Origin: Flavobacterium gelidilacus DSM 15343
GTDB taxonomy: Bacteria > Bacteroidota > Bacteroidia > Flavobacteriales > Flavobacteriaceae
Direction: 5' to 3'
Length of the DNA stretch: 64,000 bases
Assembly (NCBI RefSeq): GCF_000422685.1
Contig: NZ_AUGN01000001.1
Span: forward strand, 186,001 to 250,000
The first letter of the stretch is position 1. Every line of letters starts with the position of its first letter. Positions 8,323-19,084 of the stretch are shown piece by piece. The notes beneath the pieces were generated by a model. That model was given only the letters and a program-made list of their open reading frames with translations, did no database searches and was not told where the DNA came from. Made by a program: the position numbers and the translations under genes.

Positions 8323-8852
8323 GTGTGGGAATGTTTTTTATGTTTAAACGGAATTAAATTTATAAATTTACTACCTAGAAATTTTGTAAATACTATTGTT
8401 AATACATATCTGAAAGTTTAACCGCAAAGAGGCAAAGTTTTTCGCAAAGTTCGCAAAGAAACTAGTTTGTGTGGTTGGAACGCGGATGACACGGATTGAC
8501 TTCGTCAGACGCTGATTTGAAAGGATTTTTTTATGTTTACGGTTGGTTGAAAAGGTTGCTTCACTTTGTTCGCAAGGACTTGTTTTTATTGGAACACTGA
8601 TCTGTAGAAATTAGAGAAATCTTTATAAATTTTTTATATTTACACAAAGGTTCACGAAGGCTCACAGCGTTTTTTACCACAATTTTGAGATTCTAACTAG
8701 AGGAAGGAATTCATACCATACTGATAAATCTTTATAATTTTAAAATTAATCTGTGAAAATTAATTAAATATGTGTCATTTGCGTTCCTATATTTATTTTG
8801 AATTTTATTGAATTTTTAGCTATTAAAAAGCCATAATCTATTTTACTTCTTC
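8323..8852. other. Gene-free stretch with repeat remnants
   Basis: No coding frame is supported. It contains fragments of dispersed flavobacterial repeats: accgcaaagaggcaaag and cgcaaagttcgcaaag (8420-8460), ggaacgcggatgacacgg (8477-8495), a diverged GGAACACTGAT arm (8590-8625) and cacaaaggttcacgaagg (8642-8662). It looks like a graveyard of short palindromic repeats. Confidence 0.55.
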
Positions 8853-8883
8853 TTTGCAAATACCGTTTTTATTTGTATTTTTG
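8853..8883 (+). promoter_or_regulatory. Sigma-A promoter of the 8-PAS kinase operon
   Basis: TTTG at 8853-8856, exactly 19 bp, then TATTTTTG at 8876-8883 (TAnnTTTG). The coding start is at 8970, leaving an untranslated leader of about 80 bases. Confidence 0.65.
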
Positions 8884-8969
8884 GTTTATCCGAAAGCACT
8901 TATTTTCAAGTCATTATAATTGGAGGGATTTATTTAAAACTACTAATTGCCATAATATATATTTCAAGT

Positions 8970-11900
8970 ATGCAACAACGACTATCACAAGTAAAAGAAG
9001 ATGTTATTAATAAAATAACTGTGTTGTCTGCTGTTTTTTTTGTAATTCCTTATATGCTTTCCTTATCTAGATGGTTCGATATGGGATGGAAAAATATTTA
9101 TATTTTTCATACGATAGTTTATATAGCAGTACTAGGATTAGCAGTTTATCGAAAGCAATTTAATTATTCTCAAAAAACTATTGCCGTTACCATATTGTAT
9201 CTTTTAATCTCTTTTGTTGGGCTCTACAAATTTGGATTAAATGGAGGTCATTATTTGGCTATTGTAGCCATGGCTATTATTTCTACGCTTACCAAACGTA
9301 GTTTTGCTATTTATGCTAGTTTAGTAATACTTTCCGTTTTTAGTCTTATAGCAATAGGTTATTCTACTTATAGTATTGATCCTGCAGTTGATTTAAATAT
9401 ATTAGTACGTTCACCTTTTCACTGGCTTTTAACTATTGTTACTATTTTTTCAGTTATACTTATTTTCATATATGGTTTTGGTGATTTTTATAAAAAGCTT
9501 CTGGCTACAGTAGTTGAAAATGAAAAAGTAACTAATGAACTATTGCTTCAGAACGAATTGTTAGAAAAAAGCGATAAAAAATATCAAATGCTTTTTGACA
9601 ATGCTAATGATGCGATATTTATATTAAATGGCGACTGTTTTATAGATTGTAATGAAAAAGCATCTGAATATTTTAAACTTAGCAAAGAGGAGTTAGTTGG
9701 AAAAAAAGTAGCGTTTTTTAGTCCCACCTTACAATATGACGGTCAAGAATCTGTAAAAAGAATCGAAGAAATTATAAGTAATGTTTTAAATAATAATCCG
9801 CAACGTTTTGAATGGTTGCATAAAAAGTTTACGGGAGAACTTTTTGATAGTATAGTCTCTTTAAATAAAATCACTATTCAAGGAACTGATTATATACAAG
9901 GTATTTTATTAGACATAACTGAAGATAAAAGAACGGAAGAAATACTAAAGAAAAGTGAAAACAAGTATAAAAGTTTGTTCGAAAATTCGGCTGATGGTAT
10001 TTTGGTATTGAATGAAAAAAGCGAAATCTTAGAGCTTAACAATAAGATTTGTGAGATATTGGGCTACAGCCATGATGAATTGATACTGTTAAAAGGCTAT
10101 GAATTTATTCATAGTGATGATTTGGCAGGTAAAGATCATGAAGGCGCCTTAGCACAACTTCTAAACGGAGATACTTTGATTACTCAGTATCGCCTCCAAA
10201 AGAAAGATGGGAGTTATATTCCAACAGAATTAAGTACTAAAATGATAGCTGAAGGACAATTCTTAAATATTGTTAGAGACATCACTGAGCGTAAATTAGC
10301 CGAAAGAATTATTCAAGATAGCGAAACAAAATACCGTTCTTTTTTTGAAAATAGTATGGATGCTATTCTATTAACCAGCTTAGATGGCAACATACATTCA
10401 GCTAATCCAGCGGCATGTGCTATGTTTGGCTATTCAGAAGAAGAAATTATTAAGTTAGGAAGAGAAGGATTAACAGACTTTACAGATCCTCGCGTGGCAA
10501 TTTTAATGTCCGAAAGGGAAAATCATGGAAAAGTAAAAGGAGAGATCACTTTATTACGAAAAGGTCGCATTCCTTTTGAAGCAGAAATTTCATCAGCCGT
10601 TTTTGATAATGTTTCTAATAATACCGATGAAGTAAAGTTTTCTAACATGATTATTCGGGATATTACAGAACGTAAACAAGCTGAAAAATCTATACAAAAA
10701 AATGAAAAAATACTTTCTTTTATATTTAACAATCATTCTGATATGCAAATATTGGTTAGTACCGATGATGAAGACGAATTTCGAGTGATCGCCATTAATA
10801 AACCCTATTTAGCAACCACAGAACTTTTAGGTATTGATCTTGATGTGAATGATGTAATAGGGAAACCCGTTCGTGTATTAAATGAAGCAATTGGATTAAG
10901 TGATGAATATTATGAGGCTACCATTGCTAAATATAAAGAAGTAGTTAACACAGGTAAACCCATTAACTTTTTGGAGAGTTTAGATATTTCAGGGCAAATT
11001 TTTACGCTTGAAATAACCTTAAGTCCGGTAATGAATGAGAATGGTGAATGCCAATACTTGTTATATAATTCACATAATATTACGGAGCAGACTAATGCAA
11101 ATATGGCCTTAAAAGAAAGTGAGGAAAAGTTTAAAAAAATATTTTTAACAAGTCCTGACTTTGTAACTATTTCCAATATTGAAGATAAAAAATATATAGA
11201 TGTTAATGAAAATTTCTTAGAAAAATCTGGTTATACTCGAGAAGAAATTATTGGAAAAACTTCCATGGAAATAAATATATGGCATAATACTGAAGATAGA
11301 GAACGTATGCTTTCTATTCTAGATCAAAATGGATATGTTGAAAATATGGAAGCTAAGTTTAACCTAAAAAATGGAACTGTTATTAATGGACTCTTATCTG
11401 CAGCCCTTTTTAAAATCGATAATAAAGCCCATATTTTAACTATTACCCGAGATATCTCTGAGTTGAAACAAACCGAAAGGGCTTTTAAAGAAACAGCTTC
11501 TAATTTAAGATCGATAATAGATAATCGAGAGGATTTAATTTGGTCTATTGATTGTGATTTTAATTATATCATTTTTAATAATGCCTATAAAAAAATTGTA
11601 AATAACGAATACAATATTGTACTCAAAAAAGGCATGAGTTCAACTGAGAACCTCGCAGAAGAAGAAGCTGATTATTGGATACCATTATTTGAATCTGTTT
11701 TTGAAGGAGAAAGTGTTACATTTGAACATCAGTATACATTTAACAATGAAGTTTATCATTTTCAAACATCGCTGCACCCTATTATTGAAGACAATATAGT
11801 AACAGGTGCTTCAGGTTTGAGTATTGATATAACTCAGCGAAAACTTTTGGATGAAGCGCTTCAATTATCGGAAGAAAAGTTTAAGAAAACGTTTAGATTA

Positions 11901-13328
11901 AGTCCTTATATGGTTTCGTTAAGTACTATGGAAGGACAAATTGTAGAAGTAAATGATCGTGTTTTTTCAACACTTGGTTATACCAAAAAAGAACTTATAA
12001 CAAATCCTACTGTTGAATTTCCAATTTGGGTTGATGGAAATGAACGTGAGAAATTTACAAATTTTCTAAAATCAGATGATTCTTTACGAGAAATGGAAGT
12101 TCAATTTCGAAAAAAAACTGGAGAAATATGTGATTATTTATTATCTGCTTGTATCATTGAAATAAATGGACGCGAATTATTTCTTAGTATAACACAGGAT
12201 ATTACTGATCGTAAAAAAGCAGAAATAGCTTTAGTGAATGAAAAAAACATATTAAGTGCCATTATCGAAAATATTCCTGTTATGCTAACTCGTTATGACC
12301 CAGGAACAAATATACTGTACTTGAATAAAGAGTTTGAAGAAAAAATAGGTTGGAAAACAGAAGACCTGCAAACTATTAATTTGATGGAGATGGTATATCC
12401 AGATTCAAATTACAGAGAAGAAGTATTGGCTTATATGCAGGCTTATACTGCCGATTGGAAAGAGTTTGTAGTTCATTCTAAAACGGGAGCATTAATTGAT
12501 TCTGAATGGTGTAATCTTCGCTTAGCTGATGGAACCCAAATTGGTATTGGAATTGATATTACCGAAGAGAAAAAAAATAAAGCTGAAATTATAAACCTTA
12601 ATTTAGTACTTGAAGATAAAGTGAAGCAGCGTACTGCTCAACTCGAGACTATTAATAAAGAATTAGAAACTTTTTCCTATTCCGTTTCACATGATTTAAA
12701 AGCTCCATTAAGAGGAATCGATGGATATAGTAAATTATTATTCGATTTTCATAAAACAGATTTAGCAGAAGAGGCACAGCTATTTATAGAAAAAATAAGA
12801 AGTTCTACTCATCAAATGAACCGAATAATTGATGATCTTTTAGATTATTCTAGATTAGAAAGAAGTCAGTTGCAGATTGGAAAAATTAAAATCAAGGATT
12901 TTATTGAATCAATACTTTCTATTTACTCTGAAGAGTTAAAAGCAGGTTACTTTAAATTAGATACCAAAATAGAGGATATTAAAATTATTGCAGATACAAA
13001 AGGTTTATCAATAGCTTTTCGAAATCTGATTGAAAATGCTATTAAATTTACTAAAGCCAAAACCAATCCAACTATTAAAATAGAAATTGAAGAAACAGAC
13101 TCGTCTTGGATTATTAGCGTTAAAGACAACGGAATTGGTTTTGATATGCAATATCATCATAAAATTTTTAATATCTTTCAACGATTGCAAAGAGCAGAAG
13201 ATTTTCCTGGAACCGGAATTGGATTAGCTTTAGTAAGCAAGGCGATGCAAAGAATGCACGGAAAAACATGGGCAGAAAGCATCCCAAATGTAGGTTCAAC
13301 TTTTTATTTAGAAATTCCCAAAACTTAA
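8970..13328 (+). CDS. Membrane sensor histidine kinase with eight PAS domains
   Basis: A 1452-residue sensor kinase. The first 180 residues hold about six membrane segments (for example IYIFHTIVYIAVLGLAVY and FHWLLTIVTIFSVILIFIYGF). Then come eight tandem PAS units, recognisable by openings such as KYQMLFDNANDAIF, KYKSLFENSADGIL, KYRSFFENSMDAIL, EKFKKIFLTSPDFV and EKFKKTFRLSPYMV, mostly ending in a D-I-T-E/D-R-K PAC motif. The transmitter has the H-box SYSVSHDLKAPLRGID (His about 1241), the N-box NLIENAIKFT, DNGIGFD and GTGIGLAL. The H-box type is that of phytochrome-like kinases such as Cph1. The gene is followed 5 bp later by an Rcp1-like receiver, its likely phosphoacceptor. The signal is unknown; with no haem- or flavin-specific residues evident, I make no ligand call. 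Confidence 0.9.
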   Translation: MQQRLSQVKEDVINKITVLSAVFFVIPYMLSLSRWFDMGWKNIYIFHTIVYIAVLGLAVYRKQFNYSQKTIAVTILYLLISFVGLYKFGLNGGHYLAIVAMAIISTLTKRSFAIYASLVILSVFSLIAIGYSTYSIDPAVDLNILVRSPFHWLLTIVTIFSVILIFIYGFGDFYKKLLATVVENEKVTNELLLQNELLEKSDKKYQMLFDNANDAIFILNGDCFIDCNEKASEYFKLSKEELVGKKVAFFSPTLQYDGQESVKRIEEIISNVLNNNPQRFEWLHKKFTGELFDSIVSLNKITIQGTDYIQGILLDITEDKRTEEILKKSENKYKSLFENSADGILVLNEKSEILELNNKICEILGYSHDELILLKGYEFIHSDDLAGKDHEGALAQLLNGDTLITQYRLQKKDGSYIPTELSTKMIAEGQFLNIVRDITERKLAERIIQDSETKYRSFFENSMDAILLTSLDGNIHSANPAACAMFGYSEEEIIKLGREGLTDFTDPRVAILMSERENHGKVKGEITLLRKGRIPFEAEISSAVFDNVSNNTDEVKFSNMIIRDITERKQAEKSIQKNEKILSFIFNNHSDMQILVSTDDEDEFRVIAINKPYLATTELLGIDLDVNDVIGKPVRVLNEAIGLSDEYYEATIAKYKEVVNTGKPINFLESLDISGQIFTLEITLSPVMNENGECQYLLYNSHNITEQTNANMALKESEEKFKKIFLTSPDFVTISNIEDKKYIDVNENFLEKSGYTREEIIGKTSMEINIWHNTEDRERMLSILDQNGYVENMEAKFNLKNGTVINGLLSAALFKIDNKAHILTITRDISELKQTERAFKETASNLRSIIDNREDLIWSIDCDFNYIIFNNAYKKIVNNEYNIVLKKGMSSTENLAEEEADYWIPLFESVFEGESVTFEHQYTFNNEVYHFQTSLHPIIEDNIVTGASGLSIDITQRKLLDEALQLSEEKFKKTFRLSPYMVSLSTMEGQIVEVNDRVFSTLGYTKKELITNPTVEFPIWVDGNEREKFTNFLKSDDSLREMEVQFRKKTGEICDYLLSACIIEINGRELFLSITQDITDRKKAEIALVNEKNILSAIIENIPVMLTRYDPGTNILYLNKEFEEKIGWKTEDLQTINLMEMVYPDSNYREEVLAYMQAYTADWKEFVVHSKTGALIDSEWCNLRLADGTQIGIGIDITEEKKNKAEIINLNLVLEDKVKQRTAQLETINKELETFSYSVSHDLKAPLRGIDGYSKLLFDFHKTDLAEEAQLFIEKIRSSTHQMNRIIDDLLDYSRLERSQLQIGKIKIKDFIESILSIYSEELKAGYFKLDTKIEDIKIIADTKGLSIAFRNLIENAIKFTKAKTNPTIKIEIEETDSSWIISVKDNGIGFDMQYHHKIFNIFQRLQRAEDFPGTGIGLALVSKAMQRMHGKTWAESIPNVGSTFYLEIPKT

Positions 13329-13333
13329 TAATT

Positions 13334-13762
13334 ATGACTTTTAATACCATTGAAAAATCGATTTTACTAGTAGAAGATAATCCTATTGATTTAGATTTAA
13401 CTTTAAGAGCCTTTACAGCTAAAAATATTTCAAATCCTATTCAAATTGCAAGAGATGGTGAAGAGGCGATGCAGTATTTGGAACGATGGGAAAATGGAGA
13501 ACCCACACCAATTGTAATATTACTTGATCTAAATATGCCTAAAATTAACGGATTAGAAGTACTTGAAAAATTAAAGTCACATCCCGAATTTAAAGCCATT
13601 CCAGTTGTAATTTTGACTACTTCATCAGAATCTTCTGATTTACAAAAAGCTTATAAATTGGGAGTTAATTCGTATATTGTAAAACCCGTAAGTTTTGAAA
13701 ATTTTCTTGATGTTGTTGGTCATATAGATTTATATTGGAGATTAATAAACAAATCTTCTTAA
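13334..13762 (+). CDS. Single-domain response regulator, Rcp1-like
   Basis: A 142-residue stand-alone receiver with no output domain. The acidic pair is in ILLVEDNPIDLDL, the phosphoacceptor Asp in VILLDLNMPKINGLEVLEKLK, the Thr in VVILTTSSESSDL and the Lys in NSYIVKPVSFENFL. The extra insertions (DGEEAMQYLERWENGEP and the HIDLYWRLIN tail) are those of the cyanobacterial Rcp1 group that pairs with phytochrome-type kinases. The start chosen is the ATG at 13334, only 5 bp after the kinase stop; the open frame further upstream overlaps the kinase. It probably shuttles phosphate from the kinase upstream to a later partner, possibly the hybrid kinase that follows. Confidence 0.92.
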   Translation: MTFNTIEKSILLVEDNPIDLDLTLRAFTAKNISNPIQIARDGEEAMQYLERWENGEPTPIVILLDLNMPKINGLEVLEKLKSHPEFKAIPVVILTTSSESSDLQKAYKLGVNSYIVKPVSFENFLDVVGHIDLYWRLINKSS

Positions 13763-13802
13763 AGTCCTTGCAAGAAAAAAAAATATTTAAACCAAAAGTT
13801 TT

Positions 13803-16517
13803 ATGAAAATATTACTCCTTGAAGATAATTCTTCTGATGCAGATTTAGCAAAAATAGGACTTTATGGATTTATTCCAGACCTTGTTATTGAACATGCTTC
13901 AACAGTAGAACAAGCGAGAGTCCTTTTACAATCAAATGCTCTGTTTGACATTGCTCTTTTAGATATGAATTTACCTGACGGAAATGGAATTGAATTTCTT
14001 ATAGAAATTAGAAAACTTCAGATGGAATTCCCGATAATAATGGTCACGGGTTCTGGAGATGAAGAAGCTGCGGTTACGGCTTTAAAAATGGGAGCAGAAG
14101 ACTATGTTGTAAAACGAACAAACTATATTAGTACACTGCCTAACCTTATAAAACAAGCCATTCAAAATTTTAAAGAAAATGCCTCAAATAAATCAGATGT
14201 AATTGAAATTTTATACATAGAGCATAACGTGGCAGATATAGATTTTACAATTCGTCATTTTTCGCAATATGCCCCTTTTATTCACATAGATTCTGTATCC
14301 ACAGCCAATGAAGCTTTATCCAGATTAAAATCAACCGAAAAATATAAGGTTATTTTAATGGATTATAGGTTACCTGGTATGGATGCTTTAGAATTAATAA
14401 AGACCATTAGACAAACACTAAATCTAGATATTCCTTTAATCCTAGTCACCGGGCAAGGAAGTGAAGAACTAGCTGTACAAGCTCTTAAACTTGGAGCTAA
14501 TGATTACCTTACAAAAAGTGAAAATTATTTAATTAGACTTCCAAGTCTTATCCTTAACTCTTTTCAACATTGGGAATTAAAAAGAAAACATGATGCTCAT
14601 CTAGAAAGTGAAGCTAAATATCGCTTATTAGCAGATAATTCTGCGGATACTATTTTTGCTCTAGATATGGACCTTAACTATACTTATGTAAGTCCTGCAG
14701 TGAAAACTATGCGAGGGTTTGAGCCTGAAGAAGCTATGAAGCAACAAATAAGTGATGTATTAACACCTTCATCTTATCAGAGAGCAATAAAACTATTATC
14801 AGAATTACTTGCAGATACAACATACATTCAAAACAACGAAGTAGTTCAAAAATCCATTGAGTTAGAAATGTTTCGAAAGGACAAAACAACTATTTGGACT
14901 GAAGTTAAAGCTTCACTGATTTTAGACGATAAGAAAAACCCAGTTGGTGTTTTGGGTGTATCTAGGGATATTTCTGATCGTAAATTAATTTCGGATAAAT
15001 TACTACAACTTTCTCTTGCTGTAGATCAAAGTCCAACGCTTATCGTTATAACTGATACTAAAGGAAATATAGAATATGTTAACCCAAAGTTTACGTCAAT
15101 AACAGGCTATTCTTTAGAGGAGGTAATTGGAAAAAATCCCCGTATTTTAAAATCTGGACATACTTCTGCCTCAGAATATAAAAAACTATGGAAAACAATT
15201 GCTTCTGGCAAAGAATGGAGAGGTGAATTTCATAATAAACGAAAAGACGGAAGCTTATATTGGGAAGAAGCGTCTATTTCCTCCATAAAAAATTCAGAAG
15301 GTGAAATAACACATTATTTAGCTGTAAAAACGGATATCACTGAAAAGAAAAAAATAATTAATGAATTTATTCTTGCTAAAGAAAAAGCAGAAGAAAGCGA
15401 CCGCCTAAAATCAGCTTTTTTAGCTAACATAAGCCACGAAATTCGAACTCCGATGAACGGTATTTTGGGCTTTTCAGAATTGCTTAAAGAACCTAATCTT
15501 AGTGGTGATGAGCAAAGAAAATATCTCGAAATTATTGATAAAAGTGGTAATCGAATGCTTAATATTATTAATAATATTGTAGATATTTCAAAAATAGAAG
15601 CAGGTTTAGTAGAATTGACAGTATCTGAAACAAATATAAATGCTCAAATAGAATATGCCTATACTTTCTTTAAGCTAGAAGCCGAAAAAAAAGGGATTCA
15701 ACTTATTCAGAATTCTTCCTTAATAAAACAAGATGCCATATTAAATTTAGACCGCGAAAAATTATATTCTATTCTTTTAAATCTAATTAAAAACGCCATT
15801 AAATATACCGATGATGGAGTAATCGAAATAGGGTATAAACTAATAAACTCTGAAAAGAATTCCTTTATAGAATTTTATATTTCTGATACAGGTATTGGGA
15901 TTACTACCGATCAACAGGAAGTCATTTTTAAACGATTCATTCAAGCTGATATTTTAGATAGAAATGTAAGACATGGAGCAGGTTTAGGTCTTTCTATTTC
16001 AAAAGCATTTGTAGAACTTATGGGAGGTACCATTCGTGTTGAAAGTAAAGTAGGTGTTGGGTCGACTTTTTATTTTACACTGCCTTATTCTCCTGCAAAA
16101 GGTATAGTAAAACAAGAAAAAGAGACTATTATATCTACTGATTATGGAATTCCGAATAATCTAAAAATTCTTATTGCAGAGGATGACGAAATCTCAAAAA
16201 CACTCCTAACTTTTCTACTAAAACCGATAGCTAGTGAATTATTGATTGCTCGAAATGGTCAAGAGGCTGTCGAATTATATAAAATCAACCCTGATATTGA
16301 CATTATTTTAATGGACATACAAATGCCAATAATGGATGGTTTTGAAGCAACACGACAAATTCGTCTTATAAACAGTAATGTAAAAATTATTGCACAAACT
16401 GCTTTTGCCTTATCTGGAGATGAGGGAAAAATTAAAAATTCAGGTTGCAACAGTTATATCAACAAACCTATTAAAAAAGAAGCTCTATATTTAGCTATTA
16501 AAGAAAATCTGCAATAA
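13803..16517 (+). CDS. Hybrid kinase: REC-REC-PAS-PAS-HisKA-HATPase-REC
   Basis: A 904-residue cytosolic hybrid kinase without membrane segments. Two receivers come first: residues 1-120 (LLLEDNSSDAD, ALLDMNLPDGNG, MVTGSGDEE) and about 138-260 (VILMDYRLPGMDAL, LVTGQGSEE). Then come two PAS domains (about 275-395 and 400-520), the H-box [19 protein letters not shown] (His 545), the N-box NLIKNAIKYT, DTGIGIT and [11 protein letters not shown]-terminal receiver (about 780-904) has IILMDIQMPIMDGFEATRQIR. In the second N-terminal receiver the usual double-acidic pocket is replaced (YIEHNVAD), so it may be a weaker receiver. It lies 40 bp behind the Rcp1-like gene, giving a three-gene phosphorelay. 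Confidence 0.9.
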   Translation: MKILLLEDNSSDADLAKIGLYGFIPDLVIEHASTVEQARVLLQSNALFDIALLDMNLPDGNGIEFLIEIRKLQMEFPIIMVTGSGDEEAAVTALKMGAEDYVVKRTNYISTLPNLIKQAIQNFKENASNKSDVIEILYIEHNVADIDFTIRHFSQYAPFIHIDSVSTANEALSRLKSTEKYKVILMDYRLPGMDALELIKTIRQTLNLDIPLILVTGQGSEELAVQALKLGANDYLTKSENYLIRLPSLILNSFQHWELKRKHDAHLESEAKYRLLADNSADTIFALDMDLNYTYVSPAVKTMRGFEPEEAMKQQISDVLTPSSYQRAIKLLSELLADTTYIQNNEVVQKSIELEMFRKDKTTIWTEVKASLILDDKKNPVGVLGVSRDISDRKLISDKLLQLSLAVDQSPTLIVITDTKGNIEYVNPKFTSITGYSLEEVIGKNPRILKSGHTSASEYKKLWKTIASGKEWRGEFHNKRKDGSLYWEEASISSIKNSEGEITHYLAVKTDITEKKKIINEFILAKEKAEESDRLKSAFLANISHEIRTPMNGILGFSELLKEPNLSGDEQRKYLEIIDKSGNRMLNIINNIVDISKIEAGLVELTVSETNINAQIEYAYTFFKLEAEKKGIQLIQNSSLIKQDAILNLDREKLYSILLNLIKNAIKYTDDGVIEIGYKLINSEKNSFIEFYISDTGIGITTDQQEVIFKRFIQADILDRNVRHGAGLGLSISKAFVELMGGTIRVESKVGVGSTFYFTLPYSPAKGIVKQEKETIISTDYGIPNNLKILIAEDDEISKTLLTFLLKPIASELLIARNGQEAVELYKINPDIDIILMDIQMPIMDGFEATRQIRLINSNVKIIAQTAFALSGDEGKIKNSGCNSYINKPIKKEALYLAIKENLQ

Positions 16518-16579
16518 GCTCTATATTCCTTCTGAAGTTTCTCCAACATACGAATCACTTTACTAAATTATTTAAAACA

Positions 16580-19084
16580 ATGCCTGAAACGAATTACAAC
16601 ATAAAAGGCTTAAGCAATGAACAAGTAATTTCTGCAAGAGAACTCCATGGTCAAAACAAATTAAATTATAAACAAGAGAATACGGTTTTAGATGCTATAA
16701 AAAATTTAGCTAAAGAACCCATGATTCTTTTATTATTGGTGGCATCAATCATCTATTTTGTAAGTGGTAATATTGGTGATGGGATTTTTCTTGCTTCAGC
16801 TATAATAATTGTTTCAGTAATTGCATTGTTTCAAGATTCGAGAAGTCGCAATGCCTTGCAAAAATTAAAAAATCTATCACAACCTCATTGCAAAGTCATT
16901 AGAAATGGAGAGACTATTGAAATTCCGAGTGAAGAATTAGTGGTTGGAGATAGTTTAATTGTAGAAGAAGGTACTTCAATTTCTGCTGATGGTAGAATAG
17001 TCCATTCCAATGATTTTTCGGTCAACGAATCCATATTAACTGGAGAATCAATGGTTATTTTTAAAGACAAGGATGAAGCAGAACCCTTTGTTTTCAATGG
17101 AACAACTGTTGCAAGTGGATTAGCCATTATAACCATTACACATATTGGAAACGAAACCCAATTAGGAAAGATTGGTAAGAGTTTAGAAAGCATAGAAGAA
17201 GAAAAAACACCTTTAGAATTACAAATTAACAATTTTGTAAAAAAATTAGTTTTTGTTGGTGCTATTGTTTTTGTAATAGTTTGGGCTATCAATTATTTTC
17301 ATTCGTATGATATATTAGACAGTTTATTAAAGGCACTGACTTTGGCTATGAGTATTTTACCTGAAGAAATTCCGATGGCATTTACAACTTTTATGGCTAT
17401 TGGTGCTTGGCGATTGATGCAAAAAGGTATAGTTGTCAAACAAATGAAAACAGTGGAAACATTAGGTTCAGCTACTGTTATTTGTACCGATAAAACTGGA
17501 ACTATTACCGAAAACCGTATGAGTTTGGCTAAAGTATTTTCTCTGACTTCAAATAGAATAGTTGCTCCAAAAAAAGCAAATGTTTCAGAAAAAGACCTTA
17601 TAACCCTTGCTATGTGGGCTAGTGAACCTATTCCGTTTGATCCGATGGAAGTTGCCTTGCACAAAGCTTATAGCGATTTTACATCAGAAGATGAGCGACC
17701 TCATTTTAAGCTAGTTCACGAATATCCATTAGGAGGGAAACCTCCAATGATGACACATGTTTTTCAGAATGAATCAGGAAAACGATTCATTGCAGCCAAA
17801 GGAGCACCTGAAGCCTTAATAGCTATTTCTACATTATCTAAAGATGAAAAGGAACGCATTAATAATGCCATAGAAACAATTACTCAAGAAGGTTATCGTG
17901 TTTTAGGCGTAGCAGAAAGTGCCTTTGAAGGGACTAATTTTCCAGCAACACAACAAGAGTTTCAGTTTCAATTTAAAGGTATTGTCGCTTTTTACGATCC
18001 ACCTAAAAAGAACATTACTAAAGTATTAGAGGATTTTTATCAAGCCGGAATTGCTGTAAAAATAATAACAGGTGACAATGCTGCAACTACCATGGCCATT
18101 GCAAAACAGATCGGATTCAAAGGCTACGAACATAGCTTAAGGGGTGATGAATTAATGCAGTTATCAGATGCTGAATTGCAAGAAAAAGTAATGCAAACTA
18201 CAATTTTTACCCGAATGTTTCCTGAAGCTAAATTAAGAATTATTACGGCTTTAAAAGCACAAAATCAGATTGTAGCTATGACAGGTGACGGGGTTAATGA
18301 TGGTCCAGCATTAAAAGCGGCACATATTGGTATTGCAATGGGAAAAAAAGGAACAGAGATTGCCAAACAAGCTGCTTCCTTAATTTTATTGGAGGATGAT
18401 TTATCTAAAATGGTAGATGCTGTAGCCATGGGTAGAAAAATATATGTAAATCTTAAAAAAGCGATTCAGTATATTATATCCATTCACATTCCAATAATTC
18501 TGACCGTTTTTATTCCTTTGGCATTAGGTTGGATTTATCCGAATATCTTTTCACCAGTACATATTATTTTTTTAGAATTAATTATGGGTCCTACATGTTC
18601 TATTGTTTTTGAAAATGAACCTATGGAGAAAAACACCATGTTTAATAAGCCTAGACCTTTTACGAGTACCTTTTTTAACTGGAAAGAGTTAACAACTAGT
18701 ATTATTCAGGGATTGGTAATTACTGCAGGAACACTTTTTACCTATCAATATTCTATTTCCTTAGGATTTAATGAAGCACACACAAGAACAATGGTTTTTA
18801 CTGTTTTAATAGCCGCAAATATCTTTTTAACTTTAATAAATCGTTCTTTTTATTATTCTATATTTACTACATTGAAGTACAAAAATAAAATGGTTTTATT
18901 AATCATTAGTATCACTACGATGATTACAGGACTTATGCTTTATGTTCGACCGTTAACTTCTTTCTTTGGATTCGAGAACTTAACTCTTACAGAATTGATT
19001 ACTTGTATTGGAATCGGTTTTGTATCTGTCATTTGGTATGAATTAGTAAAAATAAGAACTAGGAGTCAAAACAAACCTAATTAA
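16580..19084 (+). CDS. Cation-translocating P-type ATPase (P2-like)
   Basis: An 834-residue ion pump. It has the cation-ATPase N domain (LSNEQVISARELHGQNKLN), the actuator motif ILTGES, the phosphorylated Asp in CTDKTGTITENRMS (Asp 304), GDNAATTMAIAKQIG and the hinge MTGDGVNDGPALKAAHIGIAMG. The fourth membrane helix reads SILPEEIPMAFTTFMAIGAW, i.e. PEEIP rather than the PEGLP of SERCA-type calcium pumps. No heavy-metal CPC or N-terminal metal-binding domain is present. Calcium is the usual annotation, but the ion cannot be settled from sequence. It starts 62 bp after the hybrid kinase and precedes a set of stress-associated small genes. Confidence 0.9.
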   Translation: MPETNYNIKGLSNEQVISARELHGQNKLNYKQENTVLDAIKNLAKEPMILLLLVASIIYFVSGNIGDGIFLASAIIIVSVIALFQDSRSRNALQKLKNLSQPHCKVIRNGETIEIPSEELVVGDSLIVEEGTSISADGRIVHSNDFSVNESILTGESMVIFKDKDEAEPFVFNGTTVASGLAIITITHIGNETQLGKIGKSLESIEEEKTPLELQINNFVKKLVFVGAIVFVIVWAINYFHSYDILDSLLKALTLAMSILPEEIPMAFTTFMAIGAWRLMQKGIVVKQMKTVETLGSATVICTDKTGTITENRMSLAKVFSLTSNRIVAPKKANVSEKDLITLAMWASEPIPFDPMEVALHKAYSDFTSEDERPHFKLVHEYPLGGKPPMMTHVFQNESGKRFIAAKGAPEALIAISTLSKDEKERINNAIETITQEGYRVLGVAESAFEGTNFPATQQEFQFQFKGIVAFYDPPKKNITKVLEDFYQAGIAVKIITGDNAATTMAIAKQIGFKGYEHSLRGDELMQLSDAELQEKVMQTTIFTRMFPEAKLRIITALKAQNQIVAMTGDGVNDGPALKAAHIGIAMGKKGTEIAKQAASLILLEDDLSKMVDAVAMGRKIYVNLKKAIQYIISIHIPIILTVFIPLALGWIYPNIFSPVHIIFLELIMGPTCSIVFENEPMEKNTMFNKPRPFTSTFFNWKELTTSIIQGLVITAGTLFTYQYSISLGFNEAHTRTMVFTVLIAANIFLTLINRSFYYSIFTTLKYKNKMVLLIISITTMITGLMLYVRPLTSFFGFENLTLTELITCIGIGFVSVIWYELVKIRTRSQNKPN

